Assembly: GCA_029204045.2 (NCBI GenBank)
Contig: CM055080.1
Coordinates: 11,081,241 to 11,145,240, forward strand
From: Tillandsia leiboldiana
Taxonomy: Eukaryota > Streptophyta > Magnoliopsida > Poales > Bromeliaceae
Length of the DNA stretch: 64,000 nt
Direction: 5' to 3'
The notes under the pieces were generated by a model. The model had not been told where the DNA came from. It worked only from the letters and a program-made list of their open reading frames with translations, and did not search any database. Positions 1-11,341 of the stretch are shown piece after piece. The number at the start of each line of letters is the position of its first letter. Within the stretch, counting starts at the first letter, position 1. Both the position numbers and the translations under genes were made by a program.

Positions 1-2863
1 AACATCCTAATCATCTAGACCAAAACAATAACAAATTTTTATTAACCAAGATGATTAGCGAAAAATTTCTAATAAACTAAACTTAGTTAACAATAAAAAT
101 AATCAACAACACTACCATCCAAACACATATCCAAAAAAACTCAATTAATTTAAGAAGAGAAATAAATAGTAATAATACTACCATCAACCCACAAATCCCT
201 CATGAGGGCATTTTGGTCTTTTGGCCAATTTCTTCTTTTATAAGGAGGAATTGGGATTAGGGCTCCTAATCCCAACTAATCTAATCCTCCTTCTTCCTTG
301 CAACAGCCACCTTCCCATCTCGCCCGTACGCCTCGGAGAATGGAGCCGTCGCCGTCGCCGGAGGGGAAGCAGGTGTGGGTTCCTTTCCCTCCTCTTTTCT
401 TTTCTCCTCTTTTCTTCTTTTCTTTCCTTTTCTTGTTTTTTTTACTCTGGGTTCAGATACCCTAGCCTGCTGCGCGCCGCTCTCTGCCCTAGCCGCCGCC
501 GCCGCCCTGCTAGCCGCCGCGCGCTCGCTGCCGCTGCACCTTGCGCGCATGCCACGAGCCCCTGCTGCTGCTGCTGCGCAGGCCTTGTGCGCGCTGTTGC
601 CGCGCGTGCTTCGCACAGCCGCTGCTACCGCGCGTGTCGCCCCCGCTGCGCGCATGCGACCGCGCGGGCTGCTGCTGCGCGGCGCTGCTACCACGCGTGT
701 CGCCCCAGCCGCGCGCGCGCAGCGCCGCGCCTTGCTGCTGCGCGCCTCTGCGCCCATGCGGCCGCGCGGACTGCTGCCGCGCGCCCCTGCGCCCCTGCGG
801 CAGCACGCGATTTGCGCGCATGCTGCCGCACGGGCTACTCCTCTGCAGCGCTGCTGCCGTGCGCCTTGCGCGCTTGCTGCCGCGCGGCGCTGCTGCCGTG
901 CGCCTTGTGCGCTTGCTGCCGCACGCCTTGCGCGTTTGCTGCCGCGTGCCTTTGCGCGCGGAGCTGCTGCCCAGCATCTTGCCGCGCGCTCGCTTTGCGC
1001 ACAGCGCCGCCGCTAGGCCAACGCGCACCCCTGTGCCATAACGCGCCGTGCGCCACTTGCGTTGCGCCGCTTTGCTGCCCGTGCCGCGCGCAGCGTCTGC
1101 TTTGCTCGAACCGCATGCCCCTTCATGCAATGTCTTGGCCGATCAATGTTTTGACTTTTGTTTCGCTGTTACAGTTTACGGCGGACCCGAAGTAGTTCGG
1201 TTTTCGTAGCAGTGCACCGTTTTGCGGCTGGATTCTTCTGTGGCCTTCGACTCTTCACCGGTTCAGTACGGTACACCCGAAAACCTCTTATGTGGCTATA
1301 AATAGTATGTTGTGCATTTTATAGCTGTGGTGATTAGGAGACAATTAGTATCGAACTGTTTTCCCTTAATTATCTTTTTGGTTTAACTAATTACATCGGC
1401 GGATCGCCGAAAATCCTGGCGGATCCCGAGACAGCAGTGAAGTTCCTATTTCAGCCTTTTGTTCATTTTGAGTCGGTGGGGGTGGGTATGTGAGAGTTGT
1501 TTTTGATAGATGGTTGTGTTTCAGGCCCGAGCACCCAGGAGCCTTCTAGCCCATTGTGCAGCGGATTTCAGGACCGCCAGAGTTGAGGTGGGTACTCCGA
1601 GCAGGACATTGGCATAGTGTAACCTTTTGGGGTACCGTGGTTGATTGGACCCTTTGGTTGCATCACTAGCCCTACTTATTGTTTCTTTTCCGCTTTTGAT
1701 ACATCATATCCATTTTCAGTGTAGTTGACACTTTTAGTATAGTAGGACTTTTTATTTGCTTACCTACATGTCTTACTCAATATTATTAGATACTCTTGCA
1801 TTTTCCATATGCCACCTACTGCTAGATTTCACTTGTTACTATTTACAATTTTACCTTGCAAGATAGAGTAGGTGGATTTTTCATTGCCACAGCATGTACT
1901 TTTGACATACTTGATCCCGTTTGGAAGTTTTCGGCTATTCGCCGTGTTTTCGGTCTTCCGACCGCAAGCTTGAGCATCCGCATGGAGATCGCTATGCACT
2001 AGCTGTACATTTCACGTACACCAGTGGGCTGACCCCCCACAATGGTGTTCTTTACCGGTAGAGTGGTCTATTCGACCCGTGAGCCCGTTTTACATGGCTG
2101 CACCTGTGGGACCGAACGATATTGAGCCTCTTTTTGTTATCAGTCAGCAGGTGCGGGGTACATATCAGACTTGGTACAGCACTGGCCTGAGGTTCTCGTG
2201 ACCAACAGTGGCACCTGATTGGGTATTCTTACTTATGATAATATTGATGCATGTTTACAGTTTTCAGTATTGCCTTCTCGACAGTTTATCATTTCAGCAT
2301 CTATACACTTATCTATTTTTATACCAGCTACTATATCGTTTACTGTTTCCTATTACCTGCTTACTGCCTTTCAGTTATAGTATCCAGTAGGTACGACTTG
2401 CTCGTCTCCGGCTCGTTATATCCACTGAGATACATTCAGTTGTGTCTCACACCCTTTGGGTAACCATTTTTCAGGTGAGCAGTCGGAACGCTGATGAGAG
2501 ATTTCGCGCTAGAATTGTCCCGAGTTTCTTATTATTTAGATTTATTTTTAGTTTCGTCAGATTCATATTGATTACTCATTCGTTTAGTTATGTAGTATTT
2601 ATCTGGTTGTCAATGCATTTAGATTCACTTGTGGACTTTGCAATTGGTTTAATTTTTGTAGTCAATCGCTTAGTTGTAAACTCTGATTGCATGATTGGTA
2701 TCTTTGCACTTGCCTAGCCGAGCGCGTACAGGGGAGACTCCGTCCGATTCGACCGAAAATTTTCTTTACGCGTGGCAGATCGGTTCAAGTCATGGGATTA
2801 CTTTTCGAACTCTGATTTAAAAGAAAAAAATTTAGACCGTTTTTGAAAATCCGGGGCGTGACA
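1..2863 (+). mobile_element. Partial LTR (3' portion) of a large LTR retrotransposon, + orientation
   Basis: The segment ends at 2863 with GGGGCGTGACA, the same terminus as the complete element (53254-63881, reversed) and the solo LTR (41236-46079). It shares diagnostic blocks with the solo LTR: a gttctttaccggta block near 2047 (matches near 44970) and a ccagtaggtacga block near 2383 followed by a cactgagata and tctcacaccc block (matches near 45590-45660). Its 5' part has a TATA-like ttataag near 239, a pyrimidine-rich leader, and a GC-rich stretch at about 470-1100, mirroring the layout of the other LTRs. The 5' end is outside the window, so I cannot tell whether this is a solo LTR or part of a full element. 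The next bases, CAATA (2864-2868), would be the target duplication if the left end has the same pentamer. The first 200 bases are AT-rich and could be LTR or internal DNA. Confidence 0.7.
470..1100. repeat. GC-rich degenerate repeat region inside the partial LTR
   Basis: Imperfect repeats of gctgctgccgcgcgcc-type words run for about 630 bp at far higher GC than the surrounding DNA. They are open in several frames on both strands, giving reading frames of 93-324 codons that are nearly all Ala, Arg, Cys and Leu. This matches the position of the GC-rich minisatellites in the other LTRs of the window. I read it as LTR minisatellite DNA, not coding sequence. Confidence 0.7.
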
Positions 2864-2924
2864 CAATACTTCACAAACACCACGAGCAACAACACAGTAG
2901 CAAAAAAACTACTACTGTTCCATC

Positions 2925-3440
2925 AACAAAAAGATCATCAAGTTTTTAAAACACAATATATAAGCTACAAAGATCTCTCCATTTCATGTCCCCAAACCAC
3001 AAAAATCACCAAATTTTTTCACCAGAGCAATCCACAAGATCCTGTTCTGACCAAAACTCATTCGCCGAAAAGATCATCAAGTTTTTAAAACACAATATAT
3101 AAGCTACAAAGATCTCTCCTTTTCATGTCCACAAACCACAAAAAATCACCAAAATTTTCACCAGAGCAATCCACAAGATCCTGTTCTGACCAAAACTCAT
3201 TCGCCGAAAAGATCATCAAGTTTTTAAAACACAATATATAAGCTACAAAGATCTCTCCTTTTCATATCCCCAAACACAAAAATCACCAAATTTTTCACCG
3301 GAGCAATCCACAAGATCCTCTTTCGACCAAAACACATTCACAACAAGCTACAAAGATCTCTCCATTTCACATCCCCAAACACAAAAATCACCAAACTTTT
3401 CACCGGAGCAAGCCACAAGATCGATCCTCTTTTGACCAAA
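2925..3440. repeat. About 140-bp direct tandem repeat, roughly 3.5 units
   Basis: The block gatcatcaagtttttaaaac followed by an acaaagatctctcc block, a caatccacaagatcct block and a caaaactcattcgccg block recurs starting near 2931, 3073 and 3211, with a partial copy near 3345. The array lies between the LTR end (2863) and the DUF1218 exon, so it would be in intron 1 of that gene, next to the donor site. Units are nearly identical, which suggests recent expansion. Confidence 0.8.
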
Positions 3441-3523
3441 ACCCATTCTCGCCCAAACCCTACTCACCACGCACAACGACGCGATCTTTACTACCCCAGA
3501 GAGAGAAAGAGTGGAGCGCTCAC

Positions 3524-3619
3524 CTTAACCCTGGTGCCCTCGGCGGCGAATCCGAGAGCGGCGGAGAGGAGTCCTAGGAAGCCGACGACGCCGCACACCA
3601 CCACCACCTTCCTCTCCAT
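3524..3619 (-). CDS. DUF1218 family membrane protein, exon 1 only (partial gene)
   Basis: Thirty-two codons beginning MERKVVVVCGVVGFLGLLSA and ending GFAAEGTRVK, then a good donor (AAG|GTGAGC at 3523). The start is a short cytosolic head, a hydrophobic TM1, then a GFAAE-x-TR motif. From general knowledge of the family this is the N-terminus of plant DUF1218 proteins, four-TM membrane proteins that include MODIFYING WALL LIGNIN-1/2. A family protein is about 150-200 residues, so further exons are expected. None is visible between 3523 and the window start, where a tandem array and an LTR lie. The remaining exons are either beyond base 1, with the LTR inside intron 1, or lost, making this a truncated pseudogene. 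An upstream in-frame ATG at 3721 would give a longer Ser-rich N-terminus, but the 3619 start fits the family. Confidence 0.7.
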
Positions 3620-3794
3620 CTCCCTCTCCTTCTCCCCCTCTCCCCCTCTCCCCCTCTCCCTACACAGCAAAAGCGAGAAGAACCAAAGAGCGAAGGAACT
3701 ACTACTACTCCGTGACGACACTTGTGCGCATTATGTGTCGCCTCTGCGTTTGAGTAGGGAACAATGACTCCAATATGACTACCCCTTTCCCCTT

Positions 3795-3795
<1 letters not shown>

Positions 3796-3826
<31 letters not shown>
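3796..3826. repeat. Poly-T tract
   Basis: About 30 consecutive T in the upstream region of the DUF1218 exon. Confidence 0.9.
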
Positions 3827-3827
<1 letters not shown>

Positions 3828-3829
3828 GT

Positions 3830-4923
3830 TGCTTGCGCCGTTGAGCAAAGTTGCCACCTATCTAGCACCGGAAAGGTTCCGCGATTTGTTCCACCAAAAA
3901 TAACCTCTTTTTTTTTTTAATAAATAATTTTAAAAAAAATTAAATTATATAAAAATAATTCTATAAGTTCCGGTTGGTAACGGGATAAGACAGAACTAGC
4001 TATAGCTATTCCAGAGATAAGTATAAAATACGGAACTAGTGTAAAAAGACGTTTGGAATGGTTCCAGGGATAAGAGATTTTGTGTTTGGTATGAAAATAA
4101 GAAATAAAATGAATAAAGAATTTTAATGGGGGTAAATTATCTTTTTGCTCTCAAACGTTATTATGTAATAATGAGGTGAGAGATGGTACCTCGGTAGACG
4201 TGGGAGGGTATTTAAGGAAAAAGTAAGAGGGCGGTTGGAAAAAGTGAGAACAATAATTCTCACTTATTCTAATTGTACTGGAATAAGCTATACCGATTGA
4301 TTTCTGATACGTTTGGAAGAATAAAAGAGATATCGCTTCTATTTCCGGTTTTATATCGAATCCAAACAAGCCCTCAAGGATCACTGAGGGATAGGATTAT
4401 TGGTAAGGTGTTTAGGTTGAAAATAATGAACTGTTCATCGTGTTTGAACACAGTCCAAATACTGGTTACAGTAAATGATTCTCTGCCGTATCTAAATTAC
4501 TTATTATATTTTAAATAATTTTTAAAATTTGATGAATAGAAAGAGAATGAGAAGACAAGGGAATGCAAAATTCATATTTGAAGTAATTTTTAAAAAATTT
4601 GATGGTAGAATAGAAGGAAAAGAAAAAGAGACAAAATGAATAATTTTTGAAAATTTAATTAACAAAAAGAGAGAGAAAAGAAGGAGGCAAAGTGAGAATG
4701 AAAAATTGGTATTTGAAATATTTTTTTATAATTTGATAGACGGAAAGAGAAGAATAAGAGGAGGAAGTAAATTGCTGATACGATAAATTATTCAAAGTGT
4801 TTAAAATACGATAAATAATTAATCGTGTTCAACTTAAGCAAGTTCGCCTACGAATAAAAATAACTAATTTTATAAATATAAATTTTATAAAATTTTTTTA
4901 AAAATAAAAAATTATCAGGACCA
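3830..4923. other. Gene-free AT-rich interval with a probable degraded MITE
   Basis: No gene is seen. Between about 4020 and 4380 the sequence has the feel of a GTTTGG/CCAAAC-type DNA transposon derivative: internal words such as gataag, ggaataagc and ccaaacaagccct, similar in style to the element at 19963-20406. I could not fix its termini or TSD. The rest is low-complexity A/T-rich DNA. Confidence 0.4.
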
Positions 4924-4932
4924 TTTATAAAA

Positions 4933-5103
4933 GGAAAATGCTACTTGTACACCCCATTTGGGGGTGTATATCGCACACCCCACCCATCCAATGGGTGGGG
5001 TGTGGTGAGGGATCACTTCACAATTTGTGAAGTGACCCCCCCACCCTTAGATGGATGGGTGTAAGATGTACACCCCTTTGGGGGTGTACATGTAGCGTTG
5101 CTC
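4933..5103. mobile_element. MITE family 1, copy A (Mutator-type, 9-bp TSD)
   Basis: Begins GGAAAATGCTA and ends TAGCGTTGCTC, flanked by perfect 9-bp duplications tttataaaa (4924-4932 and 5104-5112). Subterminal gtgtacacccc/ggggtgtacat arms and an inner gggtcac/gtgaccc pair make the whole 171 bp fold as a near-continuous hairpin. It has no coding capacity. The 9-bp TSD points to mobilisation by a Mutator-like transposase. Confidence 0.88.
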
Positions 5104-5179
5104 TTTATAAAAAGGGCCCGAAAAAAAAGTACTGAAAAGGATGGTTTTTGAGTAGGTGAAGAAGTAGTTTCCAGGTTCC

Positions 5180-5368
5180 ACCATAAATATTATTATTATT
5201 ATATTATTATTATTATTATTGTGTAACCACCATTATTATTATTATTATTATTGTGTAATTTTATATAAACAGGCGGATCCGAGGACGGAAGATGCTAGAC
5301 ATTGTCACGTCCAGTTTTTTTGACAACTAATGTCTCATCTAGTCTTATTATTATTATTATTATTATTA
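5180..5368. repeat. Interrupted (ATT)n microsatellites
   Basis: Runs of ATT/TTA repeats at about 5189-5221, 5231-5252 and 5346-5368. The last is the insertion site of MITE copy B, whose 9-bp TSD is itself ttattatta. Confidence 0.85.
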
Positions 5369-5540
5369 GAAAAATGCTATGTGTACATTCTTTTCGGGGT
5401 GTACATTATACATTCCATCCATCTAAGGGTGGGGGTATGATGATGGGTCACTTAATGTGACCCGTAAAAAATATCGCCACCATTAAAATAGTGGAGGTGT
5501 ATGATGTACACCCCTTCGGGGTGTACATATAGCATTGCTC
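5369..5540. mobile_element. MITE family 1, copy B
   Basis: A 172-bp hairpin element beginning GAAAAATGCTA and ending TAGCATTGCTC. The TSD is ttattatta (5360-5368 and 5541-5549), taken from an (ATT)n tract. It has the same internal stem, with gggtcac/gtgaccc and a cgccaccatt word, as copies D and E. Confidence 0.85.
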
Positions 5541-5549
5541 TTATTATTA

Positions 5550-6090
5550 TTATTATTTTATTAAATTTAATATTATTTTTTTTAAAAAAAATAATAATTT
5601 AATCTGATTGGAATTAATTTTAAAAAATAATAATATTTATGTGAATTTATATGTTAACTAAAAATTATTTTTTCTTAATTTATTTCTCTATTTTTGTAAG
5701 GCACTTTATGTCTGCGTCAAGTGTATAGTGATGTCATATCGAATAATTAATTACGTTAAGTATGTATAGTCATATTGAGTTTTTAATCATTTTAATTATA
5801 TTTTAATAATAATATTATTATTATATTTATTTATATGTAGTGTATAATTATATTATTTTATATTATATTTATTTTCATTATAATTTTATCAGATATTTAA
5901 TAATATCAATTATATAATTAAATTAAATAATAATTATAATAATAATTTAAATTAATAAATATTATCAAATTATTTTGGGAAGTGGAGAATGAGAGAGAGA
6001 GAAAAATACTTGCGCAATCTAATTATAATTCATTTCCGGCTATCGTGATTTTTAGAATTTTTTTAAAAAATAATTTTTTAAAAATTTGTA
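5550..6090. other. Gene-free AT-rich stretch
   Basis: Low-complexity A/T-rich DNA with short ATT/AAT runs. No gene, RNA or regulatory signal is recognised. Confidence 0.5.
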
Positions 6091-6530
6091 TTTTTGAAAA
6101 TAACAAGTGGACGCACGTAAACAAAATTTATGAGGTAGAATTAGTTGAACACGTAGTCTCAACATGTGTGTCTAAACATGCATTCTCAACATACGTATTT
6201 AGACACGCAGGTTGAAAATGCGTGTCTAAACATGCACTCTCAACATGCGTGTTTAGACACGCATGTTGAGTCGGTAGACAATTTTTTAACTTTAAAATTT
6301 AAAATAACACGCATGTTCAAAGTGCATGTCTAAACACGCATGTTAAGAGTGCGTGTTTAAACACGCACTCTCAACATGCGTATTTAGACACGCGAGTCCT
6401 CTTCCCCCGCTGACGTGGCGCGCACACGTGGCGTCCAGTTGGTACCCATAGAACTATTTTTGCAATTATAAATTTTGTAGGACTATTTTTAAAAATACAA
6501 AATTTTAGAGGGTCATTTTCAAAAAAAATC
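6040..6530. repeat. Palindromic element with internal acgcatg/catgcgt tandem repeats
   Basis: The core (about 6150-6395) repeats a gtgtttagacacgcatgtt-type word with its inverse, roughly every 40-50 bp, so it can form several alternative hairpins. It is flanked by inverted A/T-rich arms: aaaatttgtatttttgaaaa near 6080 and tttttaaaaatacaaaattt near 6487. A short related word (catgcgtgtttagaaaacac) recurs near 7708. This looks like a foldback transposon derivative. No TSD could be assigned. Confidence 0.55.
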
Positions 6531-6599
6531 ATGTCTTTTATTTTAAATTTTTTATTATAATATAATTTTTTGAACTTTTATTTGTGAAACATCTAGCTA

Positions 6600-8204
6600 A
6601 TACTTATAAAAACTAAGCTGAAGCCATAATGTAAACACATCCAAATGATCCAGCAGCACAAGTTGACCTGCAGCTTTCAACTGCTTCAGCATCAATCTTA
6701 TTTCAGACTATCAAGACAAAAATTGTCAGAGACTCCTAACTACACAGAGAGGACCACTTCTCATATGGTGAAAATGTATGAAGACCCTCCCCTCAACTAT
6801 ATAGTGCAAATTGTATTGATTTTGTTAAAATTTAATCAGCAGTTAACTGATTTGGATTAACTTGAAATCAAACAGAAAAGAAGTAAAAGGAAACCAACAC
6901 CAGAGAAAGAAATTTCCAATCAATATCATCGATACCTTCGCATTGGATCAAGAAGTGGTATTGATGCAGATCATGGCAATTATGCAGTATTTGATGTCTT
7001 CTATTGCAGTATTTGATATGGCTTCAGGTCCTTTTTGAATCTTTTGACACAAAAAGGAACAAAGTGTTGCAAGCAACAAATGCTGGCACATGCCACTCTT
7101 GTGTTGCTCATGCCGATAAGCGACTGCGAACTTGTTACTTGATTCTGCGACGGGCGATGCCAACAAAACCGGAGTTAATCTCTATATATTTCCACAGAAT
7201 TTTCATGCCAGAACTGATCAATAGCATGTACAACATCAAACAAATCGCAATATACTCTTCGATAGCAAAATTTATATAGTATCCAAAAGTATATACGAAC
7301 ATGATGAGGGTGGGGCAATCTTAACTTGTAAACTGTAATATTCTACAAGATAATTCAGTCCTAACAAAGATCACAAAGAAGATCATGAGTATGAACGACG
7401 AGACATAGCAATTTCTTAGAGACTGGACAAATAAGCTAACATAGACAACAATCCAATTAGCAAGCATTATATTTAGCTCCAAACTGATCAGTTAAATTCG
7501 AATCTACCATATACACCGCGAGAACAGCTATGATTTATTTTATGTGATCGTCTACGTACAAAATACCTTCCAAGATAACATGTTCAACATTGCAACGATA
7601 GCATATCGAGCGACTAGCTCATAATTGTCACAAAAACTATAAGATACTAGGACACAACATGATATAAAGTGGCAAAGGACTTTTTAACAAACTATTAATG
7701 AATAACATGCGTGTTTAGAAAACACGCAACTCTGAACAACTATGGTTGCATTGTAACTCTCACATATAAGGCTCCATACAGCTATCATCATAGAAAACAA
7801 AATGTCATTACATGCCCACCAAGATAGCATTTGCTGGCATTGTTAAGTGTTCATCTGTTATGGTTAATGCATTGTCAAAGCACATCATAAAGGTAGCTGG
7901 ACTGGATAATGTTGGCAAACAATGAAATGAATGGAAAGGAGTAAAGAAACTCTGATTTCATTATTGCAAGACCATGCTGTTGCACATCCCATGGAACGTA
8001 TAATTGCGCTTCTAAAACACTCGAGTAGTACAACCGGTACGATTCTAAGCTACAGTTTCTGATTTCTGCCTCATTTTCGAGACTGTATTTTACTCTTACA
8101 ACACATCTAGAAATACAACAACAACATGCCTCATAATTATAAAACGTGGAATCGTGATTCTGAGCTCGAACACCAAAAAGGGCACTAGCCCAAGCTAGCA
8201 AACT
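6600..8204. other. Intergenic region downstream of the At1g75140-like gene
   Basis: No convincing gene. Small open frames (63-108 codons) have no recognisable motif and atypical composition. The part next to 8204 probably includes the 3' UTR of the neighbouring minus-strand gene. Confidence 0.4.
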
Positions 8205-10040
8205 CTACTCGACGTGATCCTCTACGACCTGAGTGTTTGGAAACAACGGGTCTCTTCTTTTACCAAAACTGGTTTCTGTATTTTGCCCTCTATATTTCAA
8301 TTCCGAAGGTCCTCTAATACCGGGATCAGCAGAAACAGGTCTATACGGAATCACTGTTGCCGCCGAGTAGCGAGGAGGCGAAACGTACCTTCGTGGCGCA
8401 CCTCTTAGAGTGCTACCTCGTAGTTCCCTAAGATCGCCAGCTAGCGCACCGTCTGCATAAGTTCTATCGCTACCTACGTGATTGAGAAGGCTAGCAGTTG
8501 CAGGAGCGACTGGTGAATTGAAAGACTCTTCCGGTGTCCAACCTAGTGAATCCTTCTTCTTCACATAGAACTGCCATATCCCTATCAGAAACAAAAGGAA
8601 TAGTAGAACGGGGCCGCTCCAAACCACAGCATTGCTCTCCACCTTGAATGCCGGGAAATTCGACTGATACACACCTATATATCCGTCCCCAAACCCTAAA
8701 ACCACGAGCTTTTCGCGATCGGCCGCGATCAAAGGCATCCCGACTACTAATTCGTCAGAAATACCATGAGAATTCACGAACACCGACTTGATTTCTTTGA
8801 GGGTTGCGAAGAAGAGCGGCCGCGGGGCTCCGACCCTCCCATAGTACTGCGAGGAGATATTGTAGACAAAGACCCTGGCGTGGCTGGCGATTAAAAGATA
8901 GCCTTTGATGATTTGGATAGAGGTAGGGTTTTCGATCTCCGATTTCCTCATGGCTCGAACCCTACATTTAAGATTGGCAACATCACCAAGGAGGACTACA
9001 TGAAGCAAGTCGCCTCCGGCGGTGAACCCATACGCCTTCGACCTCTCCGACAGGTCAAAGGAGTAGGCTTTCGGGGTCGATCCATTGAGACCTTCGCATT
9101 CGGTTTCTCTCAAAGCCATTGACCTAAGGTCGAGGGATCCGGCACCGGTCTCGGTCAAGAAGAGGAGCCTTTGTTTGATGAAAGCAAGAGGCCGGCTAGA
9201 GGCAATGGCGGTGCCATAGAGGGTACCGTTCTCCGTGAAAACCCTAATTCTTCCGCTGCCATCGGAGGTGATGACATAGCGCGCGCGCCCGATCTGATGG
9301 ACCTCGAGGATGAGCACAGGGGACGAATCGGATCCGCCGCGGATGAAGAGGCGGGATCCTGCAACAGAGAGAGTGAACCAATCGTCAGCTGCATTGGCAG
9401 AGGACTCGAAGAGGCGGTGGGCGACGACGGAGCCATCGGCGTGGCCGGCGAAGAGGAGGCTCTCGTTGCGGCGGGAGACGTAGGCGAGGAGGGCGGTGAC
9501 GGGGGATTCGGAGAGGGCGGGGAGCTCGAAGAGGACGTCCCCCGCCGCGGAGAACACGTACACGCGGCCGCGGGAGTCGCCCACGGCGAAGTACTTGCTG
9601 AGGCCGTCGACGTCCTCGTAGGGGAGCACGGCGGCGACGGCGGCGGTGGCGGAATCCTCGAGCCGCGCCGCGGCGGCGAACAGGAACCGCTCCGACCACA
9701 GCGTCCTGTGCTTCGTCACGACGACCCCCAGCGAGCTCCCCGCGCCGGCGCCGGCGCCGGCGCCGGAGGACACCGGTGGGAGATCCGGATCGGGGGAGGG
9801 CAACAGCTGCTCGGATCTGGGGGCGGAGGAGGAGCACGCGGAGAGGGAGGACTCGAGGGCGGAGACGGACCTGGAGAGGGTCTCGACTAGGGTTTCAAGG
9901 CGCAGGAGCTGGGCCTCATGGCGATCGGAGAGGGAAGAGGGGCCCGATCCCGCGGAGAAGGCGAAAGGAACGTGTAGCACAAAGAAGACGACGAGGAGTA
10001 GGGCAACGAAAGCGGCGTAGGCGCTCGCCGAGGCCGCCAT
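8205..10040 (-). CDS. At1g75140-family two-TM membrane protein, intron-less
   Basis: A 611-residue intact frame. Residues about 7-29 form a hydrophobic signal anchor (AYAAFVALLLVVFFVLHVPF). Residues 40-68 are a predicted coiled coil rich in Leu heptads. A Gly/Ala run at 93-101 is encoded by a gccggc repeat. Residues about 105-470 carry repeated beta-strand patterns such as FAVGDSRGRVYVFS, FAGHADGSVVAH, VITSDGSGRIRVF and LGFGDGYIGVY, typical of a beta-propeller-like fold. A second TM spans about 473-493 (VVWSGPVLLFLLFLIGIWQF), followed by a basic, Pro/Tyr-rich tail. This is the layout of the plant proteins annotated as uncharacterised membrane protein At1g75140, which are of similar length. 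The topology suggests a lumenal or apoplastic propeller and a cytosolic tail. Function is unknown. The ATG at 10040 is chosen because it directly precedes the signal anchor. Confidence 0.9.
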   Translation of the reverse strand: MAASASAYAAFVALLLVVFFVLHVPFAFSAGSGPSSLSDRHEAQLLRLETLVETLSRSVSALESSLSACSSSAPRSEQLLPSPDPDLPPVSSGAGAGAGAGSSLGVVVTKHRTLWSERFLFAAAARLEDSATAAVAAVLPYEDVDGLSKYFAVGDSRGRVYVFSAAGDVLFELPALSESPVTALLAYVSRRNESLLFAGHADGSVVAHRLFESSANAADDWFTLSVAGSRLFIRGGSDSSPVLILEVHQIGRARYVITSDGSGRIRVFTENGTLYGTAIASSRPLAFIKQRLLFLTETGAGSLDLRSMALRETECEGLNGSTPKAYSFDLSERSKAYGFTAGGDLLHVVLLGDVANLKCRVRAMRKSEIENPTSIQIIKGYLLIASHARVFVYNISSQYYGRVGAPRPLFFATLKEIKSVFVNSHGISDELVVGMPLIAADREKLVVLGFGDGYIGVYQSNFPAFKVESNAVVWSGPVLLFLLFLIGIWQFYVKKKDSLGWTPEESFNSPVAPATASLLNHVGSDRTYADGALAGDLRELRGSTLRGAPRRYVSPPRYSAATVIPYRPVSADPGIRGPSELKYRGQNTETSFGKRRDPLFPNTQVVEDHVE

Positions 10041-10440
10041 GGATGGAGCTCGGAGGCTTCCTAGGGTTTCCGCTCCGCTTCGTTCTTCCTCCTCTCAGAT
10101 CTCCGCCATTAGCGACCTCGCGAGCTCGATCCGCATCGAAGGAATTAGGGTTAGGGTTTTACGAGAACGAGGGAGAGATATATTAGAAAGAAAAAGGAGA
10201 AGAAAAACCAGTACAACAGCCAATAAAAAAAAAAAAAAAAAAAAAAGTGAAGTTGTTAGAGAGGATCGAGTGTTTGGTGGGTTGTACGAAACTTCATACT
10301 TCGCAGCTGTGGACTCGACACGTGGCGACAGATTCGTGAATATTTTTGGTGGGTCCCGCGTGTCAGTAGAGAGTGGAGTGGTAGGAGTGAGAAGTTTTGC
10401 GTGCTATTCACGGCCATGCACTCCCCTGTAAGCTCATCTG
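10041..10440 (-). promoter_or_regulatory. 5' leader and promoter region of the At1g75140-like gene
   Basis: Pyrimidine/purine-biased leader sequence with ccctaa-type words (telo-box-like aaccctaa on the minus strand near 10150) and an A-tract at about 10228-10247. A weak TATA-like sequence (taatatatct on the minus strand) lies near 10180. Assignment rests on position only. Confidence 0.3.
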
Positions 10441-10599
10441 CAATTTATATCATATTTAAGTCGGTGTCAGCAAAGATGTGGATAAGATAAGAGAGTAGAG
10501 CGTGATTTTGCCGGTTAAATTCGAGATATAATTTTTTCTTTTCCACGAGATACTAAAGGCCACCACGGTTGTTTATTCAAACTAACCGATCCTGCAAAA

Positions 10600-11256
10600 A
10601 AACATTAATAAGAGGATATTTGGATATACAGTAAAATTTGTTGTGAAATTAATAAACTGTGGTTTGATTCGAGTGAAATAGTGAATTCTGTAACTTTAAA
10701 ATATTTTATAGTTTCAAATTTTAAAATTTTTAGATGCATATTGCATAATTCCATATAATTTCTCTCAATTTAAAATTTTAAAAAAGAACAAAAAAATTAT
10801 CGATTTTATATTTTAAAATTAAAAATTTCAAATTAAAAGTTAAAATTTTAAATTTTAAATTTTAAATTTTAAACTTGAAATTTCTAAAAATTTGAAAAAT
10901 TAAAATAATCAAAATTTAAAATTTAAAATTTTAATTTTTAAGTTAAAATTTATTATTTTAAATTTAAAGTTTATAATTTTAAAATTAAAATTTATAATTT
11001 TAAAATTAAAGATTATTATTTTAAAATTAAATTTATTCTTTTAAAATAATAAATTTTAATGTTTAAAATTTGAAAATCAATATTATAAAATTTTAGATTT
11101 TGAAATTTAAATTTTTAAATTTAAAATTTTTAAATTCAAATTTTAAATCTTAGTTTTAAAATTTAAAATTTAAAAATTCTAAATTTATATTTTTTAATTT
11201 AAAATTTTATATATAAATTTAAAATTTATTACATTTTGGAGATGAGAGAGCCCAAA

Positions 11257-11260
<4 letters not shown>
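10600..11260. repeat. Low-complexity aaattttaaa-type A/T-rich block
   Basis: About 650 bp made almost wholly of shuffled aaattt/ttttaaa words with hardly any G or C. It ends directly in an (AT)n tract. No coding potential. Confidence 0.8.

Positions 11261-11338
<78 letters not shown>
11261..11338. repeat. (AT)n microsatellite
   Basis: Uninterrupted AT dinucleotide run of about 39 units. Confidence 0.95.

Positions 11339-11341
<3 letters not shown>

Noticed and set aside
221..1195. 324-codon Cys/Ala/Arg-rich frame
   Set aside because: It lies in the GC-rich block of the partial LTR, overlaps equally long frames on the other strand, and shows no domain.
9171..9890. 239-codon + frame opposite the At1g75140-like gene
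   Set aside because: Antisense shadow of a GC-rich coding region. Composition (Gly/Glu/Ala-rich) follows from the sense codons.
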